From Micromonospora cathayae (lineage in GTDB: Bacteria; Actinomycetota; Actinomycetes; Mycobacteriales; Micromonosporaceae), in contig NZ_CP118615.1 of assembly GCF_028993575.1 (NCBI RefSeq), positions 3,472,001 through 3,536,000 on the forward strand: a stretch of DNA of 64,000 nt, written 5' to 3'. Under the pieces are notes generated by a model, which worked only from the letters and a program-made list of their open reading frames with translations, made no database searches and was not told where the DNA came from. A program made the position numbers and the translations under genes. Below are positions 37,743-48,969 of this stretch, one piece after another; within the stretch, counting starts at the first letter, position 1, and each line of letters opens with the position of its first letter.

Positions 37743-39797
37743 ATGAACATCTCCTTCATGGTGGTGTCGCGTGTCCCGAACCTGGTCCGTACCGTGCTGG
37801 TGGCGGCGCTGCTCGTCGGCGCGGTCGCGGTCGCGCCGCAGGCGTCGTCCGACCCGGCCCGCGCCGGTACGGCTCCGGCTCCGGTGGTCGGTCCGGCGGT
37901 AGCCTGCCCGGTCGACCCGGCCACGCCGAAACGGCAGCTCCGGGCGATGTGGATCGCCAGCGTCGCCAACGTGGACTGGCCCAGCCGCACCGGGCTCACC
38001 GTCGCCCAGCAGCAGGCCGAGTACCGGTCCTGGCTCGACCTGGCGGTCGGCAACCGGATGAACGCGGTGGTGGTGCAGGTCCGGCCCACCGCCGACGCGC
38101 TCTGGCCGTCACCGTACGAGCCGTGGTCGCAGTGGCTCACCGGCACCCAGGGCCGGGACCCCGGCTACGACCCGCTCGCCTTCCTGGTCGCCGAGGCGCA
38201 CGCCCGCAACCTGGAGTTCCACGCCTGGTTCAACCCGTACCGGGTCGCCAACCACGCCGACCCGACCCGGCTGACCGCCAACCACCCGGCCCGGGTCAAC
38301 CCGGGCTGGCTGGAAAGCTACGGCGGGCAACTCTACTACAACCCGGGCATTCCGGCGGTCCGGGTCTTCGTGCAGGACGCCATGATGGACGCGGTACGCC
38401 GCTACGACATCGACGGCGTGCACTGGGACGACTACTTCTACCCGTACCCGGTCAACGGGGTGAGCTTCCCCGACCAGGACACCTTCGCCCAGTACGGTGC
38501 CGGCTTCGCCACCGTCGCCGACTGGCGGCGACACAACGTCGACCTGCTGGTGCAGGAGATGGGCCAGAAGATCCACGCCGCGAAGCCCTGGGTGAGCTTC
38601 GGGATCAGCCCGTTCGGCATCTGGCGCAACGCCGGCACCGACCCGCTCGGCTCGCGGACCAGCGGACTCCAGTCGTACGACGCCATCCACGCCGACACCC
38701 GCAAGTGGGTGCGGCAGAACTGGATCGACTACGTCGCCCCGCAGATCTACTGGCACATCGGCCACCCGGCCGCCGACTACGCCGAACTCGTCCGCTGGTG
38801 GTCCGGGGTGACCGCCGGGACGAACGTGCAACTCGTCGTCGGGCAGGCCACCTACCGGGCCGGCGCGTCCGGTCAGGACCCGGCCTGGCAGGACGTCACC
38901 GAGCTGACCGACCACCTCACCCTCAACCGCAGCCACCCGCAGGTGGTCGGGGACATCCAGTTCAGCGCCAAGGACGTCCGGGCCAACCGGATCGGCGCGG
39001 TGGCCCGGCTGGTCGCCGACCACTACCGCCGGCCGGCGCTGCTGCCCGTACCGCCGGCCCGGGGCGGGTCCGCGCCCGGCGCACCCACCCTGACCGCCGC
39101 CACCCGCGGGTCCGGCGGGGTCAGCCTGACCTGGCAGCGTCCCGCCACCGGCAGCACCACCGGGTACGCGGTCTACCGGCTGCCCGGCGACGGCCCGGTC
39201 GACGCCTGCGCGCTGGCCGACGGCCGGCACCTGCTGGCCACCGTCCGCGCCACCGGCAGCACCGGCACGTACCGGGACGCCACGGCGGCGGCCGGCAGCA
39301 CCTACCGGTACCTGGTCACCGCGCTGCACCGGCTGCACCACGAGAGCGCGCCGAGCGCCGCGCTGCTGGTGCCCGGGGACGGTAGCGGCACGTTCAGCGT
39401 GATCGTGGACAACGCGGGCAGCGGCTTCACCGCCAGCGCCGCCTGGGGCACCTCGACGTACCTGACCACCCGGTACGGCACCAACTACCGGTTCGCCAGC
39501 CCGCAGGCGGTCAGCGACGTGGCCTGGTTCAGCGCGGCCATCCCGGCCACCGGCACGTACCGGGTGGAGGTGTGGCACCCGGCCGACCCCGGCTACCACA
39601 GCGCCGTCCCGCACCTGGTGGCGACCAGCACCGGCACCGTCACCGTCAACGTCGACCAGCGCACCGGCGGCGGCCAGTGGCGCACGCTGGGCAGCTACCC
39701 GCTGGCCGCCGGCACCCGCCAGGTGGTCGGCGTGAGCCGGTGGGTCGCCGGCACCGGGTACGTGGTCGCCGACGCCGTCCGGATCACCCGCCTCTGA
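37743..39797 (+). CDS. Secreted GHL10-type glycosyl hydrolase with Fn3-like and golvesin-type C-terminal domains
   Basis: A 684-aa exported protein. A signal peptide spans about residues 1-45. Residues about 62-430 form a TIM-barrel GHL10 domain (LRAMWIASVANVDWPS; QVRPTADALWPS; IDGVHWDDYFYPY, with the catalytic-type acidic residues). An Fn3-like domain (about 445-545) and a final beta-sandwich of golvesin-C type (about 550-684: FTASAAWGTS through VVADAVRITRL) follow. Family members act on cell-wall or exopolysaccharide glycans, substrate unproven. ATG 37743 has no good SD; ATG 37758 is an alternative start. Confidence 0.88.
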   Translation: MNISFMVVSRVPNLVRTVLVAALLVGAVAVAPQASSDPARAGTAPAPVVGPAVACPVDPATPKRQLRAMWIASVANVDWPSRTGLTVAQQQAEYRSWLDLAVGNRMNAVVVQVRPTADALWPSPYEPWSQWLTGTQGRDPGYDPLAFLVAEAHARNLEFHAWFNPYRVANHADPTRLTANHPARVNPGWLESYGGQLYYNPGIPAVRVFVQDAMMDAVRRYDIDGVHWDDYFYPYPVNGVSFPDQDTFAQYGAGFATVADWRRHNVDLLVQEMGQKIHAAKPWVSFGISPFGIWRNAGTDPLGSRTSGLQSYDAIHADTRKWVRQNWIDYVAPQIYWHIGHPAADYAELVRWWSGVTAGTNVQLVVGQATYRAGASGQDPAWQDVTELTDHLTLNRSHPQVVGDIQFSAKDVRANRIGAVARLVADHYRRPALLPVPPARGGSAPGAPTLTAATRGSGGVSLTWQRPATGSTTGYAVYRLPGDGPVDACALADGRHLLATVRATGSTGTYRDATAAAGSTYRYLVTALHRLHHESAPSAALLVPGDGSGTFSVIVDNAGSGFTASAAWGTSTYLTTRYGTNYRFASPQAVSDVAWFSAAIPATGTYRVEVWHPADPGYHSAVPHLVATSTGTVTVNVDQRTGGGQWRTLGSYPLAAGTRQVVGVSRWVAGTGYVVADAVRITRL

Positions 39798-39908
39798 CCG
39801 TCACCGGGACGGATCCGCCGGTGACCGGTGGACCGCGACCGCGACGACGGCCCGGTCGCCGCGCCGGGCCGGTCACCCCGCCGGGCCGCGACCGCGACGG
39901 CGGGCCGG

Positions 39909-40892
39909 TCACCGGGGCGCGGCGGTGGCCGGGCCCGTGCCGGCGAGGACGGCCCGCGCGCGGACGATGGCGACGTCCCGTCGCGCCACCAGCGCGGTCA
40001 GTGTCCGTCTCTCCTCCGGTGGCAGGGTGGCGACCAGCCCACGGCGGGCGGTCAGCTCCGCCGCCGGTAGGTGGACCCGCGTCGCGCATTCCCCGTCGGC
40101 CACCGCGACGGCGATCTCCCGTCGCCGCAGCTCGGCGCGGTCACCCGCCCGTACGGTGTCGTAGGCGGCCCTGATCGCGTCGCGGGCCGCCCGGGGAGTG
40201 GGGTGGGGGTGCCCCCTGCCGGCCATGCACGTCCGCCATTCCGCCAGGACCGCCAGGTAGCCGGGTGCGGTCGACGCCCGGTCTGCCAGCCGGTCGTCGA
40301 CGGTCTGCGGCAGGTAGGTCAGCCGGGCCCAGGTGGTGACGTCACCGGCGAGCGCGCGCCGGCTCTCCGCCAGGCAACCCTGCTTCGGCACCACGACGTG
40401 CCGACCGGCACCGAGGTCGACCCGGACACCCAGCGTCGACGAGCCGAACAGGGCGGCCCGGTAGCGCCGCTGATCCGTCGCCGAGAGCCGGTCGTGGTAC
40501 GGGTCCGACGGCGCGAGTGTCGACGGTGCGTCACCGGCATCCGACAGGTCGGGGGCGAGCCCGTAGCCGTTGGCTCTCCGGTCGGCCAGCTTGATGCTGG
40601 CAGCCTCGTCCTCGGGTACCGGCTGGGCCGGAGGGGGTGCCGGCGGTGGGGTGAATCCCTGCGCCGCCAGGCATTTCCGGGTGGCGGCCTCGACGGCGGC
40701 CTCGAGTGTGTCCTGGGTGGCCGGCCAGCTTCCCGACCGGGTCGCCAGGTCCACCACGGATACGGCGGGGGAGCCCGCCGACGCCGACGGTACGCCGACC
40801 GGGCCGGTCTGCTGCGCGGACGCGCAACCGACCAGCCCGGCGACCACCACGGCCAGCGGGAAACCTGCTGTCCAGGGCCGGCGGCGGGTCAT
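39909..40892 (-). CDS. Uncharacterised secreted lipoprotein
   Basis: A 327-aa lipoprotein. The signal peptide ends in VAGLVGCASAQ, with the lipid-modified cysteine at about residue 24. The mature protein has a Pro-rich segment (TPPPAPPPAQPVP) and then mainly charged helices; cysteines occur in RKCLAAQGF, KQGCLAES and EWRTCMAGRGH, a pattern of Micromonospora-type surface proteins I cannot name. The start ATG 40892 overlaps by one base the stop of the I36-like gene, so the two are cotranslated. Function unknown. Confidence 0.78.
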   Translation of the reverse strand: MTRRRPWTAGFPLAVVVAGLVGCASAQQTGPVGVPSASAGSPAVSVVDLATRSGSWPATQDTLEAAVEAATRKCLAAQGFTPPPAPPPAQPVPEDEAASIKLADRRANGYGLAPDLSDAGDAPSTLAPSDPYHDRLSATDQRRYRAALFGSSTLGVRVDLGAGRHVVVPKQGCLAESRRALAGDVTTWARLTYLPQTVDDRLADRASTAPGYLAVLAEWRTCMAGRGHPHPTPRAARDAIRAAYDTVRAGDRAELRRREIAVAVADGECATRVHLPAAELTARRGLVATLPPEERRTLTALVARRDVAIVRARAVLAGTGPATAAPR

Positions 40893-41377
40893 CAGTTCGG
40901 GGTGCACCAGTGGTTGGAGCTGATCGCGTCGTTGAAGGCCGCGTCGTAGTAGGGCGCGCCGGAGAAGTTCCCGACCTGGTCGCCCCGGCTCAGGCTGTGG
41001 TACCGGCCGTGGTAGTCGGCGTCCGTCCAGAAGTAGACCGTGCACTGGGTGCCGTCGTTGCGGATCGAGCTGATGCAGTCGTTCCAGGTGCCCGGAGCCT
41101 TCGTGCAGCCGCTGCTGTTGGACAGGTACCGGTAGTTCGGGTTGTTTCCCGCCACCCGGCCGCGGGTGCCGGTGAAGCCGCCGCCGACCCAGAAGCAGGC
41201 GTAGCCGGCCGCGCCGCAGCTCGCCAGCACCCCGACCGGCTCGTCCACGCTGGCGGACTGGACGGCAGCGGACACCTCGGACCGGGGCGCGGCGCCGGCC
41301 GGGCCGGCCAGACCGCCGGCCAGCAGGACGCCCACCATGCTGACCAGCAGGGCCAGCCTCGACACTCTCCGGATCAT
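40892..41377 (-). CDS. Secreted peptidase inhibitor I36-like protein
   Basis: A 161-aa exported protein. Signal peptide about 1-30, with an AGA cleavage site. The mature domain is cysteine-rich with CFWVGGGFTG, SGCTKAPGTWNDCISSIRND and CTVYFWTDADYHGRY, a beta-gamma-crystallin-like pattern shared with Streptomyces metalloproteinase inhibitors (family I36). GGAG is 5 nt before ATG 41377. It is coupled to the downstream lipoprotein gene. The inhibitory function is inferred from family resemblance; a pure structural role is possible. Confidence 0.82.
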   Translation of the reverse strand: MIRRVSRLALLVSMVGVLLAGGLAGPAGAAPRSEVSAAVQSASVDEPVGVLASCGAAGYACFWVGGGFTGTRGRVAGNNPNYRYLSNSSGCTKAPGTWNDCISSIRNDGTQCTVYFWTDADYHGRYHSLSRGDQVGNFSGAPYYDAAFNDAISSNHWCTPN

Positions 41378-41488
41378 CACCACTCCATTCGTCTTCGGTG
41401 GTCCGCCGCTACCGGTCCGTCGGTCTGGCACGGTCCTCGGCGGAGCTGACGATTCGAGTGTGGAAGGCCGCCGGGCCACTGTCGTTGA

Positions 41489-42514
41489 CTACGGACGCAG
41501 GGTGCTTGCCGACCCGTGCACGGCGGCCGGGTACGCGAGATCCCGGTACTCTCCCGGCGGCATGCCGTAGGTGGCACGGAAGAGCCGACTGAAATGGGCG
41601 CTGTTGGTGAAGCCCCAGCGGCGGGCGATCGCGTGGACGGGACGCCCGGACAGGTGTGGGTCCGCGAGGTCGGCGCGGCAGCGTTCGAGCCGGAGTTCCC
41701 GGATCCGTCCGGCCACGGTCATGCCCTGGTCGTGGAAGAGTTTGTGCAGGTGGCGCAGGGAGATGTGGTGGGCGGCGGCGATCATGCCGGGGCCGAGTTC
41801 GGGGTCACCGAGCCGTCGCTGGAGGAAGTCGTGGATCCGGGCCTGGACCACCCGGTGCCGACTGTCGATCGGTACGGCGGCCTCGGTGTCGGTGTACTGG
41901 GCGCAGAGCGCGGTGACCAGGTCGACGGTGACGGTGGCCAACCGGAGCGCGTCGGTGGGGCGGTACCGGTCGGCGTGCCGGACCAGCGTGGTGAGGTAGC
42001 CGGCGAGCAGCGGTCCCACGCCGTGCCGGGCCGGCATCGGGGTGACGGCGAGCCGGTCGATCTGCCGGGCCGGTAGCGGCAGCCGCGGCCGGGGAATGTT
42101 GATCAGGATGTGGCGGATGACGTCGCCGTCTCCCGATCCGCCGTCGTCTCCCGAGGCCCAGCCGACCAGCGGCCGGGAACTGTCGTAGAGGACGAAGTCG
42201 TCGCCCCTGACGAGGCTCTCCCGGCCGTCGGCGGCCACCCCGAGGTTTCCGCGCAGGCTGAGCGCCAGGTGGAGCGTCTCCGGGTCGGACTGCTGGATCA
42301 GCCGCCGGTCGCGGTGGTACCTGATCGACTGGAACTCGTGCTGGATCACCTCGACCGGGCCGAGGTCGATCATCCGGCACCGGGCGTGGAAGCCGTGGTG
42401 ATCGCCGTCCCGGTCGATCACCGTGGGCATCATCGACTGCCGGGTCCATTCGCGCCACCAGTCGAAACGCTCCGCAGCGGGTAGATCCTGGCTGGTGAGA
42501 TCCACGAACACCAT
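41489..42514 (-). CDS. AraC-family transcriptional regulator
   Basis: A 341-aa regulator. The N-terminal half is an AraC-binding-like sensor domain (about residues 15-180), and the C-terminal 100 residues carry two helix-turn-helix motifs, ending with WGFTNSAHFSRLFRATYGMPPGEYR. I start at ATG 42514 because TACCCT lies 6 nt upstream (leaderless pattern); an in-frame ATG at 42547 is possible. It lies upstream of the inhibitor/lipoprotein operon on the same strand, a plausible target. Ligand unknown. Confidence 0.9.
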   Translation of the reverse strand: MVFVDLTSQDLPAAERFDWWREWTRQSMMPTVIDRDGDHHGFHARCRMIDLGPVEVIQHEFQSIRYHRDRRLIQQSDPETLHLALSLRGNLGVAADGRESLVRGDDFVLYDSSRPLVGWASGDDGGSGDGDVIRHILINIPRPRLPLPARQIDRLAVTPMPARHGVGPLLAGYLTTLVRHADRYRPTDALRLATVTVDLVTALCAQYTDTEAAVPIDSRHRVVQARIHDFLQRRLGDPELGPGMIAAAHHISLRHLHKLFHDQGMTVAGRIRELRLERCRADLADPHLSGRPVHAIARRWGFTNSAHFSRLFRATYGMPPGEYRDLAYPAAVHGSASTLRP

Positions 42515-42520
42515 TAGCTG

Positions 42521-42526
42521 AGGGTA
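42521..42526 (-). promoter_or_regulatory. -10 element for leaderless AraC-family transcript
   Basis: TACCCT on the minus strand is 6 nt before ATG 42514. No SD and no clear -35 were seen. Confidence 0.4.
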
Positions 42527-42547
42527 AAGCCGGGCTTTCAGGATCAT

Positions 42548-42861
42548 TGCCTTGAATGCGACAGAAGACGGGAAGTCCGATAGCCGACAAGCCGGTCCGT
42601 GCCGTCCGGGTCGCCGCTCACGTCGACCGGCAGGTCTCCGCTACCGGGCGGACTCGTCTGTTGGTCGTTTGGGTCGCGGTAAGCTCTGGTCGGCTTTGGC
42701 TTCGGTCGTAGTGGCGTCTCGGCTCCGGCGGGCTTGGGAGCAACGTCACCGTGGTTGTCACCTCCACGTCCCAGCCATGCTCAGGGCGAATGGAGTGCAG
42801 GGATGTGTGCGGCTTGTTCGGTGGGGCCACGTGTGTCGGTAACGCAACGTGAGGCCGAAAA
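42548..42861. other. Intergenic region, no gene supported
   Basis: About 314 bp between the AraC gene and the small membrane protein gene. GC content is lower than in flanking genes and no reading frame shows coding-type third-position bias. No clear palindrome or terminator was found. Confidence 0.5.
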
Positions 42862-43071
42862 GTGAGCTATCGGCCTTTGCTTGCGGCGGGGCTCAGGCCG
42901 GACCCCGAGCCGGGTCTTGCACTGATATGGGGAGGACTCATCATCGCGGTGGCCGTCCTCGGGCTTTTCAAACCGTCGATTGCCATCGGGAAAAGTCGGT
43001 TCTTCCCGGCGGTGGCTCTCGTCATGGGGCTGGCACTGGTTGTGGTGTCTCTAGTCAATCTTCCTGATTGA
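42862..43071 (+). CDS. Small two-helix membrane protein, hypothetical
   Basis: A possible 69-aa protein starting at GTG 42862. It has two hydrophobic stretches (about residues 20-36 and 47-65: LIWGGLIIAVAVLGLF and FFPAVALVMGLALVVVSLV) joined by a short basic loop, typical of a small integral membrane protein. The SD is weak. The gene ends 144 nt from the convergent glgB stop. I know no homologue; reality rests on the clean two-TM pattern. Confidence 0.45.
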   Translation: MSYRPLLAAGLRPDPEPGLALIWGGLIIAVAVLGLFKPSIAIGKSRFFPAVALVMGLALVVVSLVNLPD

Positions 43072-43162
43072 TCGTTTCGCTGGTGCTGCGAGAGCCCAGG
43101 CCGCAAACCGGGCTCCCGCAACCTGTCATGGCTGCGGCCTGCAGGTCCGGCCGGCGAGGCGA

Positions 43163-43201
43163 GATCGTGGTGTCGAGCGGGCACCGTTCGACACCACGAT
43201 C
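43163..43201. terminator. 14-bp perfect hairpin downstream of glgB
   Basis: GATCGTGGTGTCGA at 43163-43176 pairs exactly with 43188-43201, loop 11 nt. It ends 14 nt before the glgB stop codon (minus strand), so it should end the glgE-glgB transcript. Confidence 0.75.
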
Positions 43202-43215
43202 CACGGAGACGGGAG

Positions 43216-45305
43216 TCAGGCGGGGCGGAGCCAGAGGGTGCCGAGCGGGGGGACCTGGAGGGCGGCCGAGGCGGGGAAGCCGTGCCACGGGACGCTCTCC
43301 GCGTGCACCTGGCCCAGGTTGCCCACCCCCGACCCGCCGTAGTGGTGCGCGTCGGTGTTGATGATCTCCGTCCAGGTGCCGCCGGCCGGTAGGCCGATCC
43401 GGTAGTCGGGCAGCGGGCGGGCCGAGAAGTTCACCACGCACACCAGGGTCGAGCCGTCCGGGGCGATCCGCACGAACGACGCGGTGTTGTTGGCGACGTC
43501 GTCCCCGGCGATCCAGCGGAAGCCGGCCGGGTCGGTGTCCTGCGCCCACAGCGCCGGGGTGGCCCGGTAGACCGCGTTCAGGTCCTTGACCAGCCGTTGC
43601 ACGCCGGCCCGCGCCGGGTCGTGCAGCAGGTACCAGTCGAGGCCGCGTTCCTCGCTCCACTCCCGCTCGTCGCCCAGCTCGCAGCCCATGAACAGCAACT
43701 GCTTGCCCGGGTGCGCCCACATGTACGCCAGCAGCGCCCGCACGTTCGCCAGCTTCTGCCAGGTGTCGCCGGGCATCTTGGCGACCAGCGAACCCTTGCC
43801 GTGCACCACCTCGTCGTGGCTGATCGGCAGCACGTAGTTCTCGCTCCACGCGTACGCCAGCGAGAAGGTGAGCTGATGGTGGTGGTGCTGCCGGTAGACC
43901 GGGTCCTTCGAGGTGTAGAGCAGGGTGTCGTGCATCCAGCCCATGTTCCACTTGAAGCCGTACCCGAGCCCGCCGCCGCTGGTCGCCCGGGTCACGCCCG
44001 GCCAGGCGGTGGACTCCTCGGCGATCATCACCACCCCGGCGTGGTGCTTGTAGACGGTGGCGTTGACCTCCTGCATGAAGGCGATCGCCTCCAGGTTCTC
44101 CCGGCCGCCGTACTGGTTCGGGGCCCACTGCCCCTCACCCCGGGAGTAGTCCAGGTAGAGCATGGACGCCACCGCGTCCACCCGCAGGCCGTCCACGTGG
44201 AACTCGTCCAGCCAGTACAGCGCGTTGGCGACCAGGAAGTTGCGTACCTCCCGGCGACCGAAGTCGAACACGTACGTGCCCCAGTCGGGGTGTTCGCCCC
44301 GGCGTGGGTCGGGGTGCTCGTACAGCGGGGTGCCGTCGAAGCGCGCGAGGGCCCACTCGTCCTTCGGGAAGTGCGCCGGCACCCAGTCCAGGATGACCCC
44401 GATCCCGGCGGCGTGCAGGGTGTCGACCAGGTGCCGGAACGCGTCCGGGTCACCGAACCGGGAGGTCGGCGCGTAGTACCCGGTGACCTGGTAACCCCAC
44501 GACCCGCCGAACGGGTGCTCCATCACCGGCAGGAACTCCACGTGCGTGAAACCCAGGTCGGTCACGTACGCGGTCAACTGCTCGGCCAGTTCCCGGTAGC
44601 CGAGGCCGGGCCGCCACGAGCCGAGGTGCACCTCGTACACGCTCATCGGTTCCTGGTGCGGCTGCCGCTTCGCCCGCCGCGCCAACCAGTCGGCGTCCCC
44701 CCACTGGTACGTGGAGCGGTGCACCACCGACGCGGTGGCCGGCGGCACCTCCGCGTACGCGGCCATCGGGTCGGCCTTGTCCCGCCAGTGCCCGTCCGCG
44801 CCGAGGATGCGGTACTTGTACCGCTGCCCGACGGTGACGCCCGGCACGTACAGCTCCCACACGCCGCTGGACCCGAGTGAACGCATCGGCCAGCCGTCGT
44901 CCGGGCCCCAGCCGGTGAACTCGCCGACCACCCGGACGCCCTGGGCGTTGGGCGCCCACACCGCGAACGCCACCCCGTCGCCGTGTACCCGTGCGCCGAG
45001 CGCCTCCCAGAGCCGCTCGTGGCGGCCCTCGCCGATCAGGTGCAGGTCCAGCTCACCGAGGGTGGGGAGATGCCGGTACGGGTCGTCGTGCACCGTCCCG
45101 TCCACCTCGACCCGGTAGTCGGTGACGGTGCCCGGGACGACGGCCTCGAAGACGCCCGCGTCGTGCACCCGGCGGGTCTCGTGCCGGCTCCCGTCGACCA
45201 GCAGGGTCACCTGTCCCGCGCCCCGGCGCAGGGTCCGGATGGTGGTGCGGCCGTCGGCGGGGTGCGCCCCCAGCAGGGCGTGCGGGTCGTGCGCCACACC
45301 GGCGA

Positions 45306-45318
<13 letters not shown>
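43216..45318 (-). CDS. glgB: 1,4-alpha-glucan branching enzyme GlgB
   Basis: A 700-aa GH13 enzyme that makes alpha-1,6 branches in glycogen-like glucan. It has an N-terminal N1 module, a CBM48 ([19 protein letters not shown]) and the (beta/alpha)8 barrel with nucleophile D in [12 protein letters not shown], acid E in [10 protein letters not shown] and the [10 protein letters not shown] motif, then a C-terminal beta-sandwich. The start at 45318 overlaps the glgE stop by about 13 nt, so they form one operon. GlgE makes the linear chains that GlgB branches. Confidence 0.96.
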
Positions 45319-47399
<2,081 letters not shown>

Positions 47400-47470
47400 C
47401 CCGTCAACCTACTGCGCGAGATCGCTTCGCGCGCGGGCGAGTGAGGACCGGCATCACCATTCTGTGTCCC

Positions 47471-47665
47471 ATGTCGTTGGTGTCCCCTGAGACGGAGGGC
47501 GGGGTGGACGTGGTCGACGACGGCAGGATGCTCCGTATCGTCCGGGTGCAGAGCGCCGAGACCCCAGGGCAGCGCCTCGTCCGCCACATGCGGGGGCGGG
47601 CCAGCGCGCAGGAGACCGCGCACCTGTCCACCGACGAGCTGATGGAACTGCTGCGTGGCGAGTGA
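47471..47665 (+). CDS. Small hypothetical protein
   Basis: A 64-aa protein from ATG 47471 (GTG 47504 with GGAGG 4-5 nt upstream is possible). The frame shows strong G/C third-position bias, as in real genes here, and the sequence ends in an acidic helix, HLSTDELMELLRGE. No conserved domain is recognisable. It is divergent from glgE and lies at the left border of the accessory block. Confidence 0.6.
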   Translation: MSLVSPETEGGVDVVDDGRMLRIVRVQSAETPGQRLVRHMRGRASAQETAHLSTDELMELLRGE

Positions 47666-47682
47666 CCCGGCTCCGGGCCCGC

Positions 47683-48231
47683 TCAGCCGATGAGGCTTCC
47701 GGTCACCGGTCCACCGGCGTCCAGGTCGGCGACCTCGACCATGCCCGCCCAGCCGCCGTCGTAGCCGAGCACCACCCGGGAGGTGGGGGTGGAACCGTGC
47801 CCGCTCTCGCGTCGCACGATGTCCCGGACCGTGGCGGCCTGGGTGGCGTCCAGCTCGACGCCGTGCCCGGTGCTGGTCACCCGGACCGTGCCGAGGGAGC
47901 CGTTCAGCACCACGCACGATCCGACGCCGTTCACCTCGACGTAGTACGTGTCGGCGTCGCACATCCCGATGAACCGGCCGACGACGCCGGGCCGCTGCGC
48001 CGGGGCGATCACCGTGCTGATCTCGTCGTCCACCGTGTAGACCTCCACCGTGTGCACGCCCGCCGGTGGCGGTTGGTTGCCGTCGTGCGTCACGACGTAC
48101 GCGGCGGCCGTCGCCGCCGTCGTCACCCCGACGGCGGCGACCGCGACCAGGCCGATCAGCCACCGCCGTCGCCGGGACGTACGGGGGCGCGGATCACGGT
48201 CCGGACGGTCGGACGAGGTCCTCGAAGTCAT
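47683..48231 (-). CDS. Membrane-anchored hypothetical protein
   Basis: A 182-aa protein. A basic N-terminal segment (RRRRW) precedes one TM helix at about residues 24-48 (LIGLVAVAAVGVTTAATAAA); the extracytoplasmic part has two cysteines (CDADTYYVEVNGVGSC) that may form a disulfide. No family recognised. Its convergent neighbour is the small protein ending at 47665. Confidence 0.7.
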   Translation of the reverse strand: MTSRTSSDRPDRDPRPRTSRRRRWLIGLVAVAAVGVTTAATAAAYVVTHDGNQPPPAGVHTVEVYTVDDEISTVIAPAQRPGVVGRFIGMCDADTYYVEVNGVGSCVVLNGSLGTVRVTSTGHGVELDATQAATVRDIVRRESGHGSTPTSRVVLGYDGGWAGMVEVADLDAGGPVTGSLIG

Positions 48232-48305
48232 GGGCCCACCGTATTGACCGCCCTACGCCGCCGCGTGAGTCGTCGTACTCAACACGAGCGTGACTTTCGG
48301 GCAGG

Positions 48306-48533
48306 CTAGGCGGGCGGTTTCGCGGCCACGAACGACCCCTTGCCCTGGTGCACCTCGATCCACCCCCGCTCGTCGAGGATCCGCAGAGCGAACCTGATGG
48401 GGGTAGGGCTGGCCCGGTACTGCTCGCACAGTTCGGCGATGGAGGGCAGCTTGTCGCCGGGGTGCAGCGTGCCGGACTGTATCGACGCGATCACGTCGGA
48501 GATGATCTGCTCGTACACGGGTTGTCTGGGCAT
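48306..48533 (-). CDS. Short GntR-family regulator (winged helix only)
   Basis: A 75-aa protein made almost only of a GntR winged helix: PVYEQIISDVIASIQSGTL, then PGDKLPSIAELCEQY and the wing GWIEVHQGKGSFVA. It has no effector-binding domain. I start at ATG 48533; GAGAGGCGG lies upstream. It is divergent from the 48729 unit, and the operator-like repeat at 48573-48599 lies between them, next to a promoter, so autoregulation is likely. Confidence 0.9.
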   Translation of the reverse strand: MPRQPVYEQIISDVIASIQSGTLHPGDKLPSIAELCEQYRASPTPIRFALRILDERGWIEVHQGKGSFVAAKPPA

Positions 48534-48572
48534 GGCAAGGCCGCCTCTCGTCAGCCCTTCGAGCATGCCACG

Positions 48573-48599
48573 AACACAACATGCTGTGTGTGTTGTGTT
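48573..48599. promoter_or_regulatory. 9-bp inverted repeat, candidate GntR operator
   Basis: AACACAACA (48573-48581) is the exact reverse complement of TGTTGTGTT (48591-48599), spacer 9 nt. Its right edge overlaps the -35 box of the rightward promoter by 2 nt, so a bound repressor would block it. Confidence 0.62.
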
Positions 48600-48626
48600 G
48601 ACTGTGTATGCAGTGCACTCTACTTT
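48598..48626 (+). promoter_or_regulatory. Vegetative-type promoter for the 48729 unit
   Basis: TTGACT (48598-48603), a 17-nt spacer and TACTTT (48621-48626) match a principal sigma factor promoter well. The predicted transcript starts near 48633, about 96 nt before ATG 48729. Confidence 0.68.
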
Positions 48627-48728
48627 GTGGGTGAGGGCCTCTCGTCAGCAGCGGAGTCCTCGACCCCCGGGGCGGGGTGGTTCTTCCCCGTGCCACCCCG
48701 CCCTCCCGCCGGCTTCGAGGAGGCACAG

Positions 48729-48953
48729 ATGCGTGAACGTCCCCACGACGGGCCGCCGCCCAGGGCGTACCCGGTGCCCGGGGCCAGACCGCCGCATCCC
48801 GACGGCGACCGGGTGCCCACCCCGGCCCCGCACGAGCACGCGGCCCGAGCCGACCACCCGCAGCGTGCCCCGCTGACCGGGCGGCAGTACGCCTACGGCC
48901 TGACGGTCGCGCTGCTCGTCCTGGTGCTGCTGGTGATCGGGGTGCTCCGGTGA
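48729..48953 (+). CDS. Small tail-anchored membrane protein
   Basis: A 74-aa protein from ATG 48729 with AGGAGG 5 nt upstream. The first 45 residues are Pro/His/Arg-rich and disordered-looking; one TM helix at the C-terminus (GLTVALLVLVLLVIGVLR) would anchor it. It precedes the XRE gene by 16 nt in the same operon. Confidence 0.75.
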   Translation: MRERPHDGPPPRAYPVPGARPPHPDGDRVPTPAPHEHAARADHPQRAPLTGRQYAYGLTVALLVLVLLVIGVLR

Positions 48954-48969
48954 GCTGGCGGGGGCGGCG

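Noticed and set aside
39818..39915. Inverted repeat CCGGTGACCGG and a roughly 25-bp imperfect direct repeat around 39833 and 39886
   Set aside because: The loop would be 76 nt and the copies are low-complexity GC-rich sequence; the right copies overlap the stop of the lipoprotein gene. Too weak to call a terminator or element.
42618..42830. Minus-strand 70-codon frame in the AraC-to-small-protein gap
   Set aside because: No SD, no third-position bias and no recognisable features.
47404..47631. Minus-strand 75-codon frame overlapping the small plus-strand gene
   Set aside because: The plus-strand frame has clear G/C bias in third positions and the minus frame does not.
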